From the NCBI RefSeq assembly GCF_000970285.1, contig NZ_CP009516.1:1405036-1469035 (forward strand): a stretch of DNA of 64,000 nucleotides, in the 5' to 3' direction. Below are positions 1-9,585 of the stretch, piece after piece. Every line of letters starts with the position of its first letter. Position 1 is the stretch's first letter. Made by a program: the position numbers and the translations under genes. This DNA comes from Methanosarcina horonobensis HB-1 = JCM 15518 (GTDB taxonomy: Archaea > Halobacteriota > Methanosarcinia > Methanosarcinales > Methanosarcinaceae). The notes beneath the pieces were generated by a model. It saw only the letters and a program-made list of their open reading frames with translations, was not told the origin of the DNA and did not search any database.

Positions 1-62
1 TACTCATAATGTAATTAGTGAGTTCTTTATAATCATAGTTCATCATAATCAGTGAGTTAATT

Positions 63-980
63 ATGCTTCGTATTATTTTTCTTGGCACTGGAGGCTCTCT
101 CCCGACCCGCAATAGAAATCCGTCTGCAGTAATTGTTAACCTTAAAGGGGAACTTCTCCTTTTTGACTGCGGAGAAGGTACCCAGCAGCAGATGATGCGG
201 GCAAAGACAGGAATGATGAGCCTATCTTCCATTTTTGTCAGCCACTTTCATGCTGACCATTTCCTTGGGATTCCAGGCCTTATTCAAACCATGTCTTTTC
301 TGGGCAGGAAAGAGCCGCTAATAATCTATGGGCCTGAAGGGACAAGAGAGTTTACCGAGTTTTTTAAGGTCCTTGGCTATTGTAACCTTAAATATGAAGT
401 CCGGGGTGTGGAACTGAGCCCCGGAGACACAGTAGAAGGGAAAGATTATGTGGTTCGAGCCCTGAAGACCGAGCACAGCACTCCGAGTCTTGGCTATGCT
501 CTTATTGAAAATGCCAGACCCGGACGTTTCAACAGGGAAAGGGCAGTCAAACTTGGAGTCCCTCCCGGCCCCCTTTTTGCAAAACTGCAGAAAGGCAACC
601 CTGTAGAGGTGAATGAAAAGCTCGTAAAACCCGAAGAAGTCATGGGAGCCCCGAGGCCTGGAAGGACAGTTGTTTATACCGGGGATACCAGACCCTGTAA
701 AGCAGTACTTGAAGCCAGCAGGGATGCTGACGTCTTAATCCATGACGGCAGCTTTGCCGATGAGATGGCAGACTGGGCTGAAGAGTCCATGCATTCAACA
801 GCAGGCGAGGTTGCAGCTCTTGCAAAAGAAGCTGGGGTCAGGAAACTGGTTCTTACCCATATCAGTTCGCGTTATACTGATGATGTGGAACCTATCCTGA
901 AAGATTCGAAAAAAGTATTTGAAAATGTTATTGTAGCCGAAGACCTGATGGAAATTGAGGTGCCTTATCGACCTGAGTGA
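63..980 (+). CDS. rnz: Ribonuclease Z (tRNA 3' processing endonuclease)
   Basis: Removes the 3' trailer from pre-tRNAs in the cytoplasm; a zinc-dependent metallo-beta-lactamase-fold nuclease. The signature H-F-H-A-D-H lies at residues 61-66, preceded by the N-terminal G-T-G-G-S-L-P-T-R loop, with further metal ligands in the Y-T-G-D-T-R segment near residue 206 and in L-T-H-I-S-S-R-Y near residue 268. The length of 305 residues is normal for the short (tRNase Z-S) archaeal and bacterial form. The ATG follows an AT-rich leader holding an imperfect repeat of TCATAAT...AGTGAGTT. It stands alone; the next gene is on the other strand. Confidence 0.96.
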   Translation: MLRIIFLGTGGSLPTRNRNPSAVIVNLKGELLLFDCGEGTQQQMMRAKTGMMSLSSIFVSHFHADHFLGIPGLIQTMSFLGRKEPLIIYGPEGTREFTEFFKVLGYCNLKYEVRGVELSPGDTVEGKDYVVRALKTEHSTPSLGYALIENARPGRFNRERAVKLGVPPGPLFAKLQKGNPVEVNEKLVKPEEVMGAPRPGRTVVYTGDTRPCKAVLEASRDADVLIHDGSFADEMADWAEESMHSTAGEVAALAKEAGVRKLVLTHISSRYTDDVEPILKDSKKVFENVIVAEDLMEIEVPYRPE

Positions 981-1098
981 GCCTTCGGGTACTGGCTTTA
1001 TAAATAGTTTAATTTTTAAAAAACAGGTTAAAAAAGTAGATTAAATCTTTCTTCAGAAAACAAGTCCGTAGAAAGGATCTTTGTCCGGTGTTCTAAGG

Positions 1099-1359
1099 TC
1101 AGACAAGTGTCCAATCCAGTTTTTTGTCCTCAGCGTCGTAAAGTGTAACTCTCATGGTCTTATCTTCTATTTCATAAATCGGTTTTACTCCAAGATAGAA
1201 TGTGTCTCCAGGGTTAATTTCAATTTCCCCGTTAACCCTGCTAAAGTACACCCTCCCTTTGGTATCTTTCTCTTCAACTGTCACGCCTTTCCAGGCTAAG
1301 TTTTTGATTACACTTATAACCCTGCACTCAAAACGGTCAACTTCACGTATTTCATTCAT
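1099..1359 (-). CDS. Small conserved-looking hypothetical protein
   Basis: An 86-residue soluble protein with alternating hydrophobic and charged residues suggesting a small beta-rich domain (V-I-S-V-I-K, G-V-T-V-E-E, G-R-V-Y-F-S-R-V, M-R-V-T-L-Y). There is no signal peptide or membrane segment and I do not recognise the family. The ATG at 1359 is preceded by a GGGATCC-like purine stretch. It converges on rnz. Clean codon use and the good start favour a real gene, but no function is assigned. The 330 bases between this gene and the AAA ATPase end show nothing I can identify. Confidence 0.6.
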   Translation of the reverse strand: MNEIREVDRFECRVISVIKNLAWKGVTVEEKDTKGRVYFSRVNGEIEINPGDTFYLGVKPIYEIEDKTMRVTLYDAEDKKLDWTLV

Positions 1360-1691
1360 GGGGATCCCTTTTAAATATTGTTTCGGGTATTGTTGAGACT
1401 CACTTGAATATGGTTTCTGATAGAGAATAACGATTTCTATACATAAAACTATCCCAGAGGCTTTAACAGCAAAAAATTCTTTAACTTTTTAACATCTTTT
1501 TATAAATGCAAGTCCAAAAAGAAGCTTTCTTGACTGAAAAAGTTATCTACAATATGGACTACAGGAGATTAATTCTGAAACCAGTGAAATGAAATGACCA
1601 ATAACAAAATAATGCATAAGAGATGTGCCTGGAGTATTTAATAGAAAGAAAGTAATGAGGCACTTTCTCTTTTAATTCTTCGTTTTCTACT

Positions 1692-2810
1692 TTATACGTA
1701 CAGATGAGTCGGGTCCGGAGTGAAATCTTTCCTGCCCAATCTTGCAAGAGCCTTTTCAAAATCTTTGCCGGTGACAACTTCCCTGTCTTCGATAATAGCC
1801 TGGTGCAGGGCAGTTTTAAGGATCTTCTCGACAATATCCCTTCCAGAAAGCCCTTTGGCCTTCTTTGCAAGTGCCTGAAAATCACATTTCTCTACACTCA
1901 GAGGGAAAGTTCTTACATTTGATTCCAGTATGTGAACGATTTCTTCTTCCCCTGGAAGGACAAACTCGATCTCTTCTTCGAACCTGCTTCTTACGGCAGA
2001 GTCCAGGGAATTGACACGGTTTGTCGAACAGATGGTGCAGACTCCGTCACGTTCAACTATCCCGTCCATTTCTGTCAGAAGGGCATTTACAATTTCGCTT
2101 ACGTCTCCTCTGATCTCCTGGAACCTTCTGTCGAGAGCTATGGCGTCAAGTTCGTCAATGAAGATTATACAGGGGGCCATCTCTTCTGCACGGTCGTAGA
2201 GCTGATGGATCTGGCGTGCTCCATCTCCTACGTATTCTCCTATTAACTGGGTGGCCTTGACCGGAATGATCGGTACATCGGTTTTGTTTGCAAGGGCTTT
2301 TGCAAGCATGGTTTTTCCTGTGCCAGAAGGTCCGAAGAACAGGATATTTCTTGGTGCCCATTTCCCGAAGCGTTCGGGTTCTTCAAGGAAACGTTCGATC
2401 AGCCTGCATTTCTGTTTTGCGAGTTCCTGCCCTATGACATCTTCGAATCTGACATCGCTTCTAATCTCTGAAGAAGAAGGAATTCCGGTTTCCTCTTCGG
2501 TTACGATAATAGATGTTGAATTCCCTATTATGGATTCTGCAGGCTCCACATCTATAATGCGGTATGCAAAGTCAGGAAACATCCTCCTGTCAAAGAGATA
2601 GTCTCCTTTGCGGGCAACATATCCGCTCCACTGTTCCCGTGCATAGAATTCAAAAACATCCCTATTTTCAATAACAGGATACTCTTCCATCATGCCGCTC
2701 AGTGGGTATCCTTCAGGCTTCAGGATAAGGAGTTCGGATGTGGATTTCCCAAATTCGGTGTTGTTCTCGTGAGTCTTTTTCGCGTTCACTCTTTGTGAGA
2801 CTGGTCGCAC
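1692..2810 (-). CDS. AAA+ ATPase (Cdc48/proteasomal-ATPase-like single AAA module)
   Basis: A 372-residue protein: an unrecognised N-terminal region of about 120 residues, then one AAA module. Walker A (G-P-S-G-T-G-K-T) is at 160-167, Walker B with D-E at 219-220 (I-I-F-I-D-E-L-D-A), the sensor/second region of homology includes S-T-N-R-V and R-S-R-F-E-E-E-I-E-F, and the C-terminal lid holds G-L-S-G-R-D-I-V. It resembles the ATPase core of PAN, Cdc48 and SpoVK-type unfoldases but lacks the PAN coiled coil and a second AAA ring. The annotated start is GTG at 2810; a GTG seven codons further in is also possible. It is monocistronic. The substrate is unknown. Confidence 0.85.
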   Translation of the reverse strand: MRPVSQRVNAKKTHENNTEFGKSTSELLILKPEGYPLSGMMEEYPVIENRDVFEFYAREQWSGYVARKGDYLFDRRMFPDFAYRIIDVEPAESIIGNSTSIIVTEEETGIPSSSEIRSDVRFEDVIGQELAKQKCRLIERFLEEPERFGKWAPRNILFFGPSGTGKTMLAKALANKTDVPIIPVKATQLIGEYVGDGARQIHQLYDRAEEMAPCIIFIDELDAIALDRRFQEIRGDVSEIVNALLTEMDGIVERDGVCTICSTNRVNSLDSAVRSRFEEEIEFVLPGEEEIVHILESNVRTFPLSVEKCDFQALAKKAKGLSGRDIVEKILKTALHQAIIEDREVVTGKDFEKALARLGRKDFTPDPTHLYV

Positions 2811-3109
2811 TTTGTTATCAACTCGAATACTTTTCTATACCCTATAGTGACATGAAGAGCTAATAAAATTAACCCATGATCCAATCCTTAGATTCGATTG
2901 CGAATGCCTTCTCCCTACTCTGTAAAAAGGAAACCTGTTTACTGAAAACCACTTTTTCAGGATGTCATTTTTCCGGCGTTTTTCTGTAAATCATTATCTA
3001 ATTTCAGGTAACCATTATATATTCAGATATTTAATCTACAGATATGCATCCTGAAAGGCATTGTGTGGATGTAAAATATTTATAGGAGTAAGGATAAAGA
3101 GCTTATTGT

Positions 3110-3392
3110 TTAAAACTCGTTTGAACAAACGATGAGGCCTCAATGAACTATCTGTTATGAGTAAAGAGGCTTTCATAACGAGTTCTTTGTAAATCCTTTG
3201 ATCTACTCATTTAAAGTATGAATGAAATTGATCAAAGGGAAAGCTAATATATTAAGATCAATAATATAAATATTTGTATTATCAAATTGAAACTATTTTC
3301 CAGAATAGTTAAAACTGGCAATTCATTACCAGTGCACTACTTAATTAACATATTTGTATCGTAAAATATTACATTGAAATCAAACAATGTAA
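3110..3392. other. Intergenic region with several inverted repeats
   Basis: The stretch 2811-3428 holds no convincing gene. Within it are three visible inverted repeats: GTTATGA...TTCATAAC around 3155-3180, a perfect 9-bp stem CCTTTGATC (3195-3203) / GATCAAAGG (3230-3238), and a perfect 8-bp stem TTACATTG (3369-3376) / CAATGTAA (3385-3392). The last lies 36 bases before the small gene at 3429 and could be an operator or leader hairpin. A structured RNA or a degenerate small repeat element is possible; nothing proves either. Confidence 0.35.
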
Positions 3393-3428
3393 AAAATCTT
3401 GAACACATAAGTAAGTTAATTCCAGAGT

Positions 3429-3626
3429 ATGATTTATATGTTTACTATGGAGAACACGGAAGGTTTCGACCAGAAAACTCTTGACAAAATGAACGCTGAA
3501 GTCAAAAAAACTATGAGCAAGCACGACCCAAAGTCGAAAGATTATAAGAAAATCTGCGAACAGGTTGAGGACAAGGTCTTTGACAAGTACTGTTCTGAAG
3601 TATTCAGACCATCCCTCAAACTTTAA
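3429..3626 (+). CDS. Small charged hypothetical protein
   Basis: A 65-residue, lysine- and glutamate-rich, probably helical protein with no signal peptide or membrane segment; it contains a K-H-D-P-K-S-K-D-Y-K motif and a single C-terminal Cys-containing segment. An alternative start at Met-6 (M-E-N-T-E-G) gives about 60 residues. The leader is long and structured. Homologous unnamed proteins of this type are common in Methanosarcina as far as I recall, but I cannot assign a role. Confidence 0.6.
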   Translation: MIYMFTMENTEGFDQKTLDKMNAEVKKTMSKHDPKSKDYKKICEQVEDKVFDKYCSEVFRPSLKL

Positions 3627-3660
3627 AATCTTGCCGCTGGATAATATTTATCCCGGTAAA

Positions 3661-3689
3661 TTTTTATTTTTATTTTTATTTTTATTTTT
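3661..3689. repeat. TTTTTA microsatellite
   Basis: About five consecutive copies of the hexamer TTTTTA lie directly after the gene ending at 3626. The T-rich run may also serve as an archaeal transcription terminator. Slippage here could vary copy number between strains. Confidence 0.7.
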
Positions 3690-3743
3690 CAGCCAATATA
3701 CTTAACCATTATTTTTATTTAGTTTAAGTGCAAATATGGAACT

Positions 3744-4271
3744 ATGCCTTTAAACAAATATAACAAGTCCTGGATTTTACTTGCTATTGTTTTTTGTTTG
3801 TTTTTGATGCCATTTATGGCAGCTGCTGAGGGTCCCGGGTACGGAAACAGTACATATCTTAATGAAACCGAAGACCCGGAATCAGAACTGTTTGATCTGA
3901 TTAGTTATAATATCGGGGTTTACAACCAGAACCTCAACCTTACTCCCAGTGCTTTGAAAAGTCTCATCGGGGACGAGCAGATCCTTTTTGTCATAACCCT
4001 TCAGAACGGTGGAGAAATGTACGCATTGGGCACTACGGAGAATGCTGAATTTGTTGAATTTGAAAAACTTGAGGAACTAACCGGTCAGGAGCCCTCATTA
4101 ACGGTCCGGAGCGATGAATCAACAGTTCATTCAATTATTGAATCTCCTTCTCCTGTGCAGGAGTTCAGCGAGGCTGTGAAATCAGGAAAGGTGACGGTTG
4201 AAGATGCAGGTTTACTGCAAAAACTTATACTCTGGGCAATGAGTATGGGGCTTGCTGGCCTGTTCATGTAA
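3744..4271 (+). CDS. Exported protein, paralogue of the next gene
   Basis: A 175-residue protein with a typical N-terminal signal sequence (K-Y-N-K, then about 18 hydrophobic residues ending near A-A-A-E-G). The mature part contains an N-Q-N-L-N-L-T-P-S-A-L-K-S-L-I-G-D-E segment, a beta stretch with N-G-G-E-M-Y, and a short C-terminal hydrophobic helix (L-I-L-W-A-M-S-M-G-L-A-G-L-F-M) that may anchor it. It aligns along its length with the protein coded at 4413-4943, so the two are tandem paralogues. No known domain was recognised; a secreted or cell-surface role is inferred from the signal peptide only. Confidence 0.75.
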   Translation: MPLNKYNKSWILLAIVFCLFLMPFMAAAEGPGYGNSTYLNETEDPESELFDLISYNIGVYNQNLNLTPSALKSLIGDEQILFVITLQNGGEMYALGTTENAEFVEFEKLEELTGQEPSLTVRSDESTVHSIIESPSPVQEFSEAVKSGKVTVEDAGLLQKLILWAMSMGLAGLFM

Positions 4272-4412
4272 GTCAGGCAAGACTGCCTGCTACTATTTTT
4301 TAATAACATCACAGGTACTCAGGCATGGAAACTAGCTTTTTATTATCCTATTTTTTTGAGAACCTTTCTTTCTATGAGAACTTTTTTATATCTCTGATTC
4401 TTACTTTTAACT

Positions 4413-4943
4413 ATGGTTTCTTACAGTAAAAATAGAATTCTGGGTTTATTCTTAGTTTTGCTTTTGCTTGCTTCAATAACAGGTATAGCTTCCTGTGTGG
4501 GTGACATTACAGAAGCCAGTACTTTTACAACTTCTGTTAATTCCAGTGCTGAAAATGATCTTTTTTCCGAATTAAGCGCACAGATGGAACTTTATAACGA
4601 AAACTTCGATAATGTCCCCTCGCTCGTTAAAAGGCTGGTTGGAAGTGAGGAAATTGCCGGGAAAATCGAGCTTAATAATGGTGAGATGCTCTACGTAACT
4701 TTACTTATGAACGGTGGAAAAGTAGGAGACTTTTACAGATATGACACTCCCAATGACCCAAATTCAAAGTTCGGTCCTTCCATAACCGTTGAGTCCGATG
4801 AAGAAACAGTAAGAGAGATACTTGATTCTGATGATCGTTTAAGGAAAGCAGTAGAAGAGATGAATGATGGATCTCTCAATGTGGAAGTTGAGGGTTATTT
4901 CCGAAAAACAGTGTTCTGGAGTATAAAACAGTTGTATTCGTAA
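4413..4943 (+). CDS. Exported protein, paralogue of the preceding gene
   Basis: A 176-residue protein with an N-terminal hydrophobic signal segment (L-G-L-F-L-V-L-L-L-L-A-S-I) followed by S-C-V-G, which could be a lipobox-like Cys but does not fit the consensus well. The body repeats the plan of the upstream gene: Y-N-E-N-F-D-N-V-P-S-L-V-K-R-L-V-G-S-E-E, then N-G-E-M-L-Y, a S-I-T-V-E-S-D-E-E-T-V-R-E-I-L segment matching S-L-T-V-R-S-D-E-S-T-V-H-S-I-I upstream, and a C-terminal hydrophobic end. The two genes are separated by about 140 bases. Function unknown. Confidence 0.75.
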   Translation: MVSYSKNRILGLFLVLLLLASITGIASCVGDITEASTFTTSVNSSAENDLFSELSAQMELYNENFDNVPSLVKRLVGSEEIAGKIELNNGEMLYVTLLMNGGKVGDFYRYDTPNDPNSKFGPSITVESDEETVREILDSDDRLRKAVEEMNDGSLNVEVEGYFRKTVFWSIKQLYS

Positions 4944-5041
4944 ATAATATCTTAATAAAATTCTTCAAAAAGGGTTAAGTAAACTCAAACAAAATAAAAC
5001 AATTAACAGAACAAATCTGGATAAAAAATACGGAAGATTTC

Positions 5042-5069
5042 CCTCCTTATTCCAGCAGGAATAAGGAGG
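5042..5069. terminator. Perfect 12-bp hairpin between convergent genes
   Basis: CCTCCTTATTCC (5042-5053), loop AGCA, then its exact reverse complement (5058-5069). It sits between the convergent ends of the exported-protein gene and the nucleotidyltransferase gene and so is placed to end transcription from both sides. Confidence 0.6.
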
Positions 5070-5103
5070 AGCCCTAACTTCTTTTAATACTTTGATCGAC
5101 TTC

Positions 5104-6297
5104 TCAGTGCTTGACCACTTCTCCGGGAAGTGTGGCTCTTCCTTTGTGCATTATTACGCCTATATTTATACTCGTATTGATGCCTGTATGCACATCGTCT
5201 CCCATGATCACGCCCAGCTTTCTTCTGCCGGAGTCGAGAATCCTGCCTTTGAGCATTACCTTTATGTTCTTCCCGTCGTGACGGAGATTTGCAACTTTCG
5301 TACCGGCTCCGAAATTACAGCGGCGTCCTATTACACTGTCTCCAACGTAACTCAGATGCCCCACGTGAGTGCCTTCCATGACAATTGTGTTTTTTACCTC
5401 GACCGCATTTCCTATTCTAACCCGATTGCCTATTGCTGTTGACGGGCGAATATAACAGTTGGGTCCTATATCGCAGTTCTCTCCTATTACGACAGGCCCT
5501 TCTATATAAGCCCCGCTTCGGATAAGAGAGCCTTTTCCGATCGTAACCTCTCCTTTTATTACAACGTTTGGCTCAATAGTACCCTGGCAGTAGCCTTTCA
5601 CGGCTTTTAATAGATATTCGTTTGCTTTCAGGAGGTCCCAGGGGTATCCGATGTCGATCCAGCTGTCTTCAAGAGGGCTGTAACCTACAGGTGCCCCGCT
5701 GTCGATCAGCATTTGAATTGAGTCTGTAATCTCAAGTTCATTTCTTACGGAAGGCCGGGTTCTGTCAATGAGGTCAAAAATTGACTCCCTGAATAGATAA
5801 ATTCCGGCGTTTGCAAGGTTTGTCGGAGGATTTTTCGGCTTTTCAATTATCTTTATCACTTTACCGTTCTCGATTTCAAGCACTCCGAAATCCGAGGGAT
5901 TTTCCACCTCTTTTACGCAGATAATAGCTTCTTCCTGTCTTGAGATAAGGGCTTTTAAGTCCTGCTGACCTATGAGCATATCCCCGTTAAGTACCAGAAA
6001 TGCCCCTTCAACATGTCCTTTTGCGTAACCTATGGCGTTTGCAGTCCCTAACTGTTCTTTCTGCTGTACATACTCAATACTCACTCCCCATTTGCTTCCG
6101 TCCCCGAAATGAGCTTTTATCTGCTCTTCGAGGTAGCCTGTAATGAAGACAAAACCATCAATGCCTGCTTCTACGGCTGAATTAAGGATATGTTCAAGTA
6201 CAGGCTTGTTCGCAACCTGAAGCATTACTTTCGGGCAATCGGAAGTGAGAGGCTCCATCCTTGTGCCTTTGCCTGCCACAAGGACAACAGCTTTCAT
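5104..6297 (-). CDS. Bifunctional sugar-1-phosphate nucleotidyltransferase/acetyltransferase (GlmU-like)
   Basis: Archaeal GlmU-type enzyme of 397 residues. The N-terminal Rossmann-like nucleotidyltransferase domain has the [10 protein letters not shown] signature at residues 9-18 and N-G-D-M near residue 110; the C-terminal third is a left-handed beta-helix of hexapeptides ([19 protein letters not shown]) as in acyltransferases. Predicted chemistry: acetylation of GlcN-1-P and uridylylation of GlcNAc-1-P, the last steps to UDP-GlcNAc. It overlaps the upstream glmM by four bases and so is translationally coupled in one minus-strand operon with glmS. A paralogue is at 9586-10803; which one makes UDP-GlcNAc and which another sugar nucleotide cannot be decided here. 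Confidence 0.85.
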   Translation of the reverse strand: MKAVVLVAGKGTRMEPLTSDCPKVMLQVANKPVLEHILNSAVEAGIDGFVFITGYLEEQIKAHFGDGSKWGVSIEYVQQKEQLGTANAIGYAKGHVEGAFLVLNGDMLIGQQDLKALISRQEEAIICVKEVENPSDFGVLEIENGKVIKIIEKPKNPPTNLANAGIYLFRESIFDLIDRTRPSVRNELEITDSIQMLIDSGAPVGYSPLEDSWIDIGYPWDLLKANEYLLKAVKGYCQGTIEPNVVIKGEVTIGKGSLIRSGAYIEGPVVIGENCDIGPNCYIRPSTAIGNRVRIGNAVEVKNTIVMEGTHVGHLSYVGDSVIGRRCNFGAGTKVANLRHDGKNIKVMLKGRILDSGRRKLGVIMGDDVHTGINTSINIGVIMHKGRATLPGEVVKH

Positions 6298-7598
6298 TTA
6301 AGCGCCTCCTTCACTATTTTTTCTGCCATCTCATAGATTCCATCCACGTTTTCGCGGGCTTCTGCCGTAATCCTTACCTTTGCTTCCGTGCCCGAGGGGC
6401 GGACAAGCACCCAGCCATCTTCAAGTTCCACACGGATGCCGTCAATATCAAGAACTTTTCCAAGGGGTTCCAGCTTTGCTTTTGCATTTTTCATGAACTC
6501 GGCTTTCTTTTCGTTTGCACAGGGTAAAGCGCCTCTCTTTGTAGCGTAGGCCGGAAGTTCTGCCCTGAGCTCACTTAACTTCTTTTCCCTGACAATCTCA
6601 ACAAGCTTTGCAGCTGCATAAATTCCATCCGGGCAGTAAGATATCTTCGGGAAAATCCAGCTTCCGGAAGGTTCTCCGCCGTAGATTGCCCCGCACTGCT
6701 TTATGCCTTCTGCAACATAAACATCCCCTACTCTTGTCCTTATGATTTCCGAGCCTCCAAGATAATCGTCTACCATCATGGAGGTGTCAACAGGCACGAC
6801 AACGGACCCCTTTTCATCTCCGCATTCAAAACGCCCGAATATTGCAAGCAGTTCGTCGCCTGACACGAAATTGCCTTTTTCGTCTACTGCCATCATCCTG
6901 TCTGCATCCCCATCATGGGCTATTCCGAGATCGGCTCCGAATGCCACAACTGCTTTTTTAAGCAGGGAGAGGTTCTGGTCGTTAGGCTCAGGATTTCTTG
7001 CCGGGAAATGTCCATCAGGCTGGGAGTTCAGGGTTATTATCTGACAGCCAAGCTCCTGCAGGAGATAAGGAGTGATTGTACTTCCGGCTCCACATCCGCA
7101 ATCGAGAACCACACGCAGCCTAGAATTACCTACAAGCGCCTCAATCATATCCATGTGGTCCCGGATGGCGTTCTGGTCTTCAGTAATTTTTCCTATTAAG
7201 TTCCAGGTAACCCGCGAGAAGTTTTCTTTTTCAATAGCTTCCTCAATCTCTTCCTGCTGGGCCGAGTCAAAAGCCATGCCGTCAGGGTTCCATAGCTTTA
7301 TCCCCACATACTCTGAGGGGTTATGCGAAGCTGTAACCATCACTCCGCATTCGTATTTTCTGGCTGCATATGCAAGAGTTGGGGTTGTTACCATTCCCAC
7401 TTTAGTTACGTCACAGCCTGCTGCAGTCAGCCCGGCAACCAGGGCGTGCTCTATCATAGGCGCCGAAACTCTGGGATCTCTCCCTATTACCGCAGTTCTT
7501 TTCCGGCTTCCGAGCACAATCCCTACCTGCAATGCAAGTTCGGGTGTAACTTCCTTATTGACTATACCTCTAATTCCTGAAGATCCGAAGAGTTTCAT
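6294..7598 (-). CDS. glmM: Phosphoglucosamine mutase (phosphohexomutase family)
   Basis: Interconverts GlcN-6-P and GlcN-1-P between GlmS and the GlmU-type enzyme. I place the start at the ATG at 7598, giving the canonical [12 protein letters not shown]-terminus and 434 residues, the usual archaeal length; a longer frame runs upstream to 7805 but is non-homologous and overlaps glmS. Visible motifs: T-A-S-H-N-P-S phosphoserine loop, D-G-D-A-D-R metal loop, G-E-P-S-G-S sugar-binding loop and the C-terminal R-P-S-G-T-E-A-K phosphate-binding site. An archaeal alternative would be a phosphomannomutase; the neighbours favour glucosamine. Confidence 0.9.
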   Translation of the reverse strand: MKLFGSSGIRGIVNKEVTPELALQVGIVLGSRKRTAVIGRDPRVSAPMIEHALVAGLTAAGCDVTKVGMVTTPTLAYAARKYECGVMVTASHNPSEYVGIKLWNPDGMAFDSAQQEEIEEAIEKENFSRVTWNLIGKITEDQNAIRDHMDMIEALVGNSRLRVVLDCGCGAGSTITPYLLQELGCQIITLNSQPDGHFPARNPEPNDQNLSLLKKAVVAFGADLGIAHDGDADRMMAVDEKGNFVSGDELLAIFGRFECGDEKGSVVVPVDTSMMVDDYLGGSEIIRTRVGDVYVAEGIKQCGAIYGGEPSGSWIFPKISYCPDGIYAAAKLVEIVREKKLSELRAELPAYATKRGALPCANEKKAEFMKNAKAKLEPLGKVLDIDGIRVELEDGWVLVRPSGTEAKVRITAEARENVDGIYEMAEKIVKEALK

Positions 7599-7704
7599 AA
7601 GTCCCACTCCATATTTCATGAAGTTCAGTTCTTTTTCTGAAAATTTATCTATAGTAATTAACCTGGTTTTAAGTTCCAAATTCTGAAATTCGAAGTTTTT
7701 ACTA

Positions 7705-9561
7705 TTATTCGACAGTGACACTCTTTGCAAGGTTGCGAGGTTTGTCAATAGAGCAGTCCCTGGCAAGAGCAGTGTAGTAAGCAAGCAACTGAAGCACAAC
7801 AACACTTAAAAGGGGAGCCAGCAGTTCGTCGCTTTGCGGAACTCTAAGGACGGTATCCGCATACTTCGCTATTTCCGTATCCTTGCTGTCGGCAACCGCT
7901 ATTACAAAAGCATCCCTTGCTTTTACTTCTTTTATATTGCTGAGCATCTTATCATAAGTCTGCCCTCTGGTGGCAATTGCAACTACCGGAGTTCCTTCAT
8001 CAAGCAGGGCAATAGGACCGTGTTTCAGTTCTCCTGCAGCAAAGCCTTCGGCATGTACGTACGAAATCTCTTTGAGCTTCAGAGCCCCTTCAAGTGCTAT
8101 AGGGTAGTTCAGGTGCCTTCCAAGGAAGAAGTAGCTTTTTGAACGGGCAAAGCTCTCAGCACATTCTTTTATCGATTCTTTCTGATTGAGGACCTGCTGA
8201 ATCTTTCCCGGGACTTTCCTGAGTTCCGTAATGAAACTCTTTACATAGTCAGGGCTAACTTTACCCCTTACAAGAGCGAACTTTACGGCGAGGAGATAAA
8301 GAAGGGTAAGCTGGGTACTGAATGTCTTTGTGGCAGCGACTCCTATTTCAGGGCCGGCTCGTGTATAGAGCACACTGTTTGCCTCTCTTGTAATCGTACT
8401 TCCCACGACATTTGTAATTGCAAGGGTGGGACAGTTATAAGACATAATCTCCCGCACGGCTGCAAGTGTGTCTGCAGTTTCTCCTGATTGAGTAATCGCA
8501 ATGGCAAGAGTCCCTTCATTCATAACAGGGTTTCTGTATCTGTATTCCGAGCAGATGTCAATATCGCAGTGAATCCCTGCCAGCTGTTCAAAGAGGTATT
8601 TTCCAAGCAAACCTGCGTGCCATGAGGTCCCGCAGGCTAGAATCTGAACCCTTGAAAGTTTCTTTATTTCCTCCTCACTCAGGTTCAGTTCTTTTAAGTA
8701 TATAGCTCCTTCAAGTTCAGAGATTTTGCCTGCCAAGGTGTCGTGGATTGCAGTTACCTGTTCGTGAATCTCTTTCAGCATGAAATGCTCATAACCTGCT
8801 TTTTCTGCAGCTTCGAAGTCCCATTCAATCTTTTCTATCTTCTTTTCTCTGATATTTCCTTCCCTGTCAAATATCTCTACACCGGTTGGGCTCAGGACTG
8901 CTGTCTCAAAATCATTTACGAAGATAACATCCCTTGTATGATTCAGAAAAGCAGTTACATCAGATGCAGCAAAGTTTTCTCCTTTTCCAAGCCCTATGAC
9001 CAGCGGGCTGTCCTTTCTGGCAAGTACGAGCTTTCCGGGTTCATCGGCAGAAAGGATTGCAAGAGCATAGGATCCTTCAATCTCTTTTAAAGCTTCTCTG
9101 ACACCTGCAAGGAGTTCACAGCGAGCTTCTTTTCCTTCCGGGCTTCCGTAAATATGTTTATGCAGAAGATGTGCGACCACCTCGGTATCGGTCTCGGATT
9201 TGAATACATAACCCTCTTCAGTAAGCCGCTCTTTTAATGCCATATAATTTTCAATAATTCCGTTGTGCACTAGCGAGATTTTTTCCGGGTTTACCCCCGA
9301 GTTATGAGGGTGAGCGTTTACCGTACTTGGACGTCCGTGGGTTGCCCAGCGGGTGTGTCCTACTCCTACAGTGCCTCCGAGGTTCTTCGGGATTTCGGAT
9401 TCGAGATTTACGATTTTTCCTACTGCTTTGTAAGTCTCAATTCCGCTTCCCAGAACAGTAACTCCTGCGGAGTCGTATCCCCTGTATTCAAGCTTCTTAA
9501 GGGATTCTATGATAACCGGTGCAGCAGCATTTTGCCCTGCATATCCGACAATTCCACACAT
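7705..9561 (-). CDS. glmS: Glutamine-fructose-6-phosphate aminotransferase (isomerizing)
   Basis: Makes glucosamine-6-phosphate from fructose-6-phosphate and glutamine, the committed step to UDP-GlcNAc. The 618-residue protein begins M-C-G-I-V-G-Y, with the nucleophilic Cys-2 of the class II glutamine amidotransferase domain, and has G-H-T-R-W-A-T-H-G. Two SIS domains follow (A-C-G-T-S-W-H-A-G near residue 310; S-Q-S-G-E-T-A-D-T), with the C-terminal K-S-V-T-V-E tail typical of GlmS. It lies first or second in the minus-strand sugar cluster, about 100 bases before glmM and 24 bases after the upstream nucleotidyltransferase gene. Confidence 0.96.
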   Translation of the reverse strand: MCGIVGYAGQNAAAPVIIESLKKLEYRGYDSAGVTVLGSGIETYKAVGKIVNLESEIPKNLGGTVGVGHTRWATHGRPSTVNAHPHNSGVNPEKISLVHNGIIENYMALKERLTEEGYVFKSETDTEVVAHLLHKHIYGSPEGKEARCELLAGVREALKEIEGSYALAILSADEPGKLVLARKDSPLVIGLGKGENFAASDVTAFLNHTRDVIFVNDFETAVLSPTGVEIFDREGNIREKKIEKIEWDFEAAEKAGYEHFMLKEIHEQVTAIHDTLAGKISELEGAIYLKELNLSEEEIKKLSRVQILACGTSWHAGLLGKYLFEQLAGIHCDIDICSEYRYRNPVMNEGTLAIAITQSGETADTLAAVREIMSYNCPTLAITNVVGSTITREANSVLYTRAGPEIGVAATKTFSTQLTLLYLLAVKFALVRGKVSPDYVKSFITELRKVPGKIQQVLNQKESIKECAESFARSKSYFFLGRHLNYPIALEGALKLKEISYVHAEGFAAGELKHGPIALLDEGTPVVAIATRGQTYDKMLSNIKEVKARDAFVIAVADSKDTEIAKYADTVLRVPQSDELLAPLLSVVVLQLLAYYTALARDCSIDKPRNLAKSVTVE

Positions 9562-9585
9562 TTTTCTATCTCCTCTTTATAGAAC

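Noticed and set aside
7599-7805. Extra 69 codons at the start of the glmM frame
   Set aside because: The extension does not resemble the family, overlaps the end of glmS in part, and the canonical M-K-L-F-G-S-S-G start lies at 7598.
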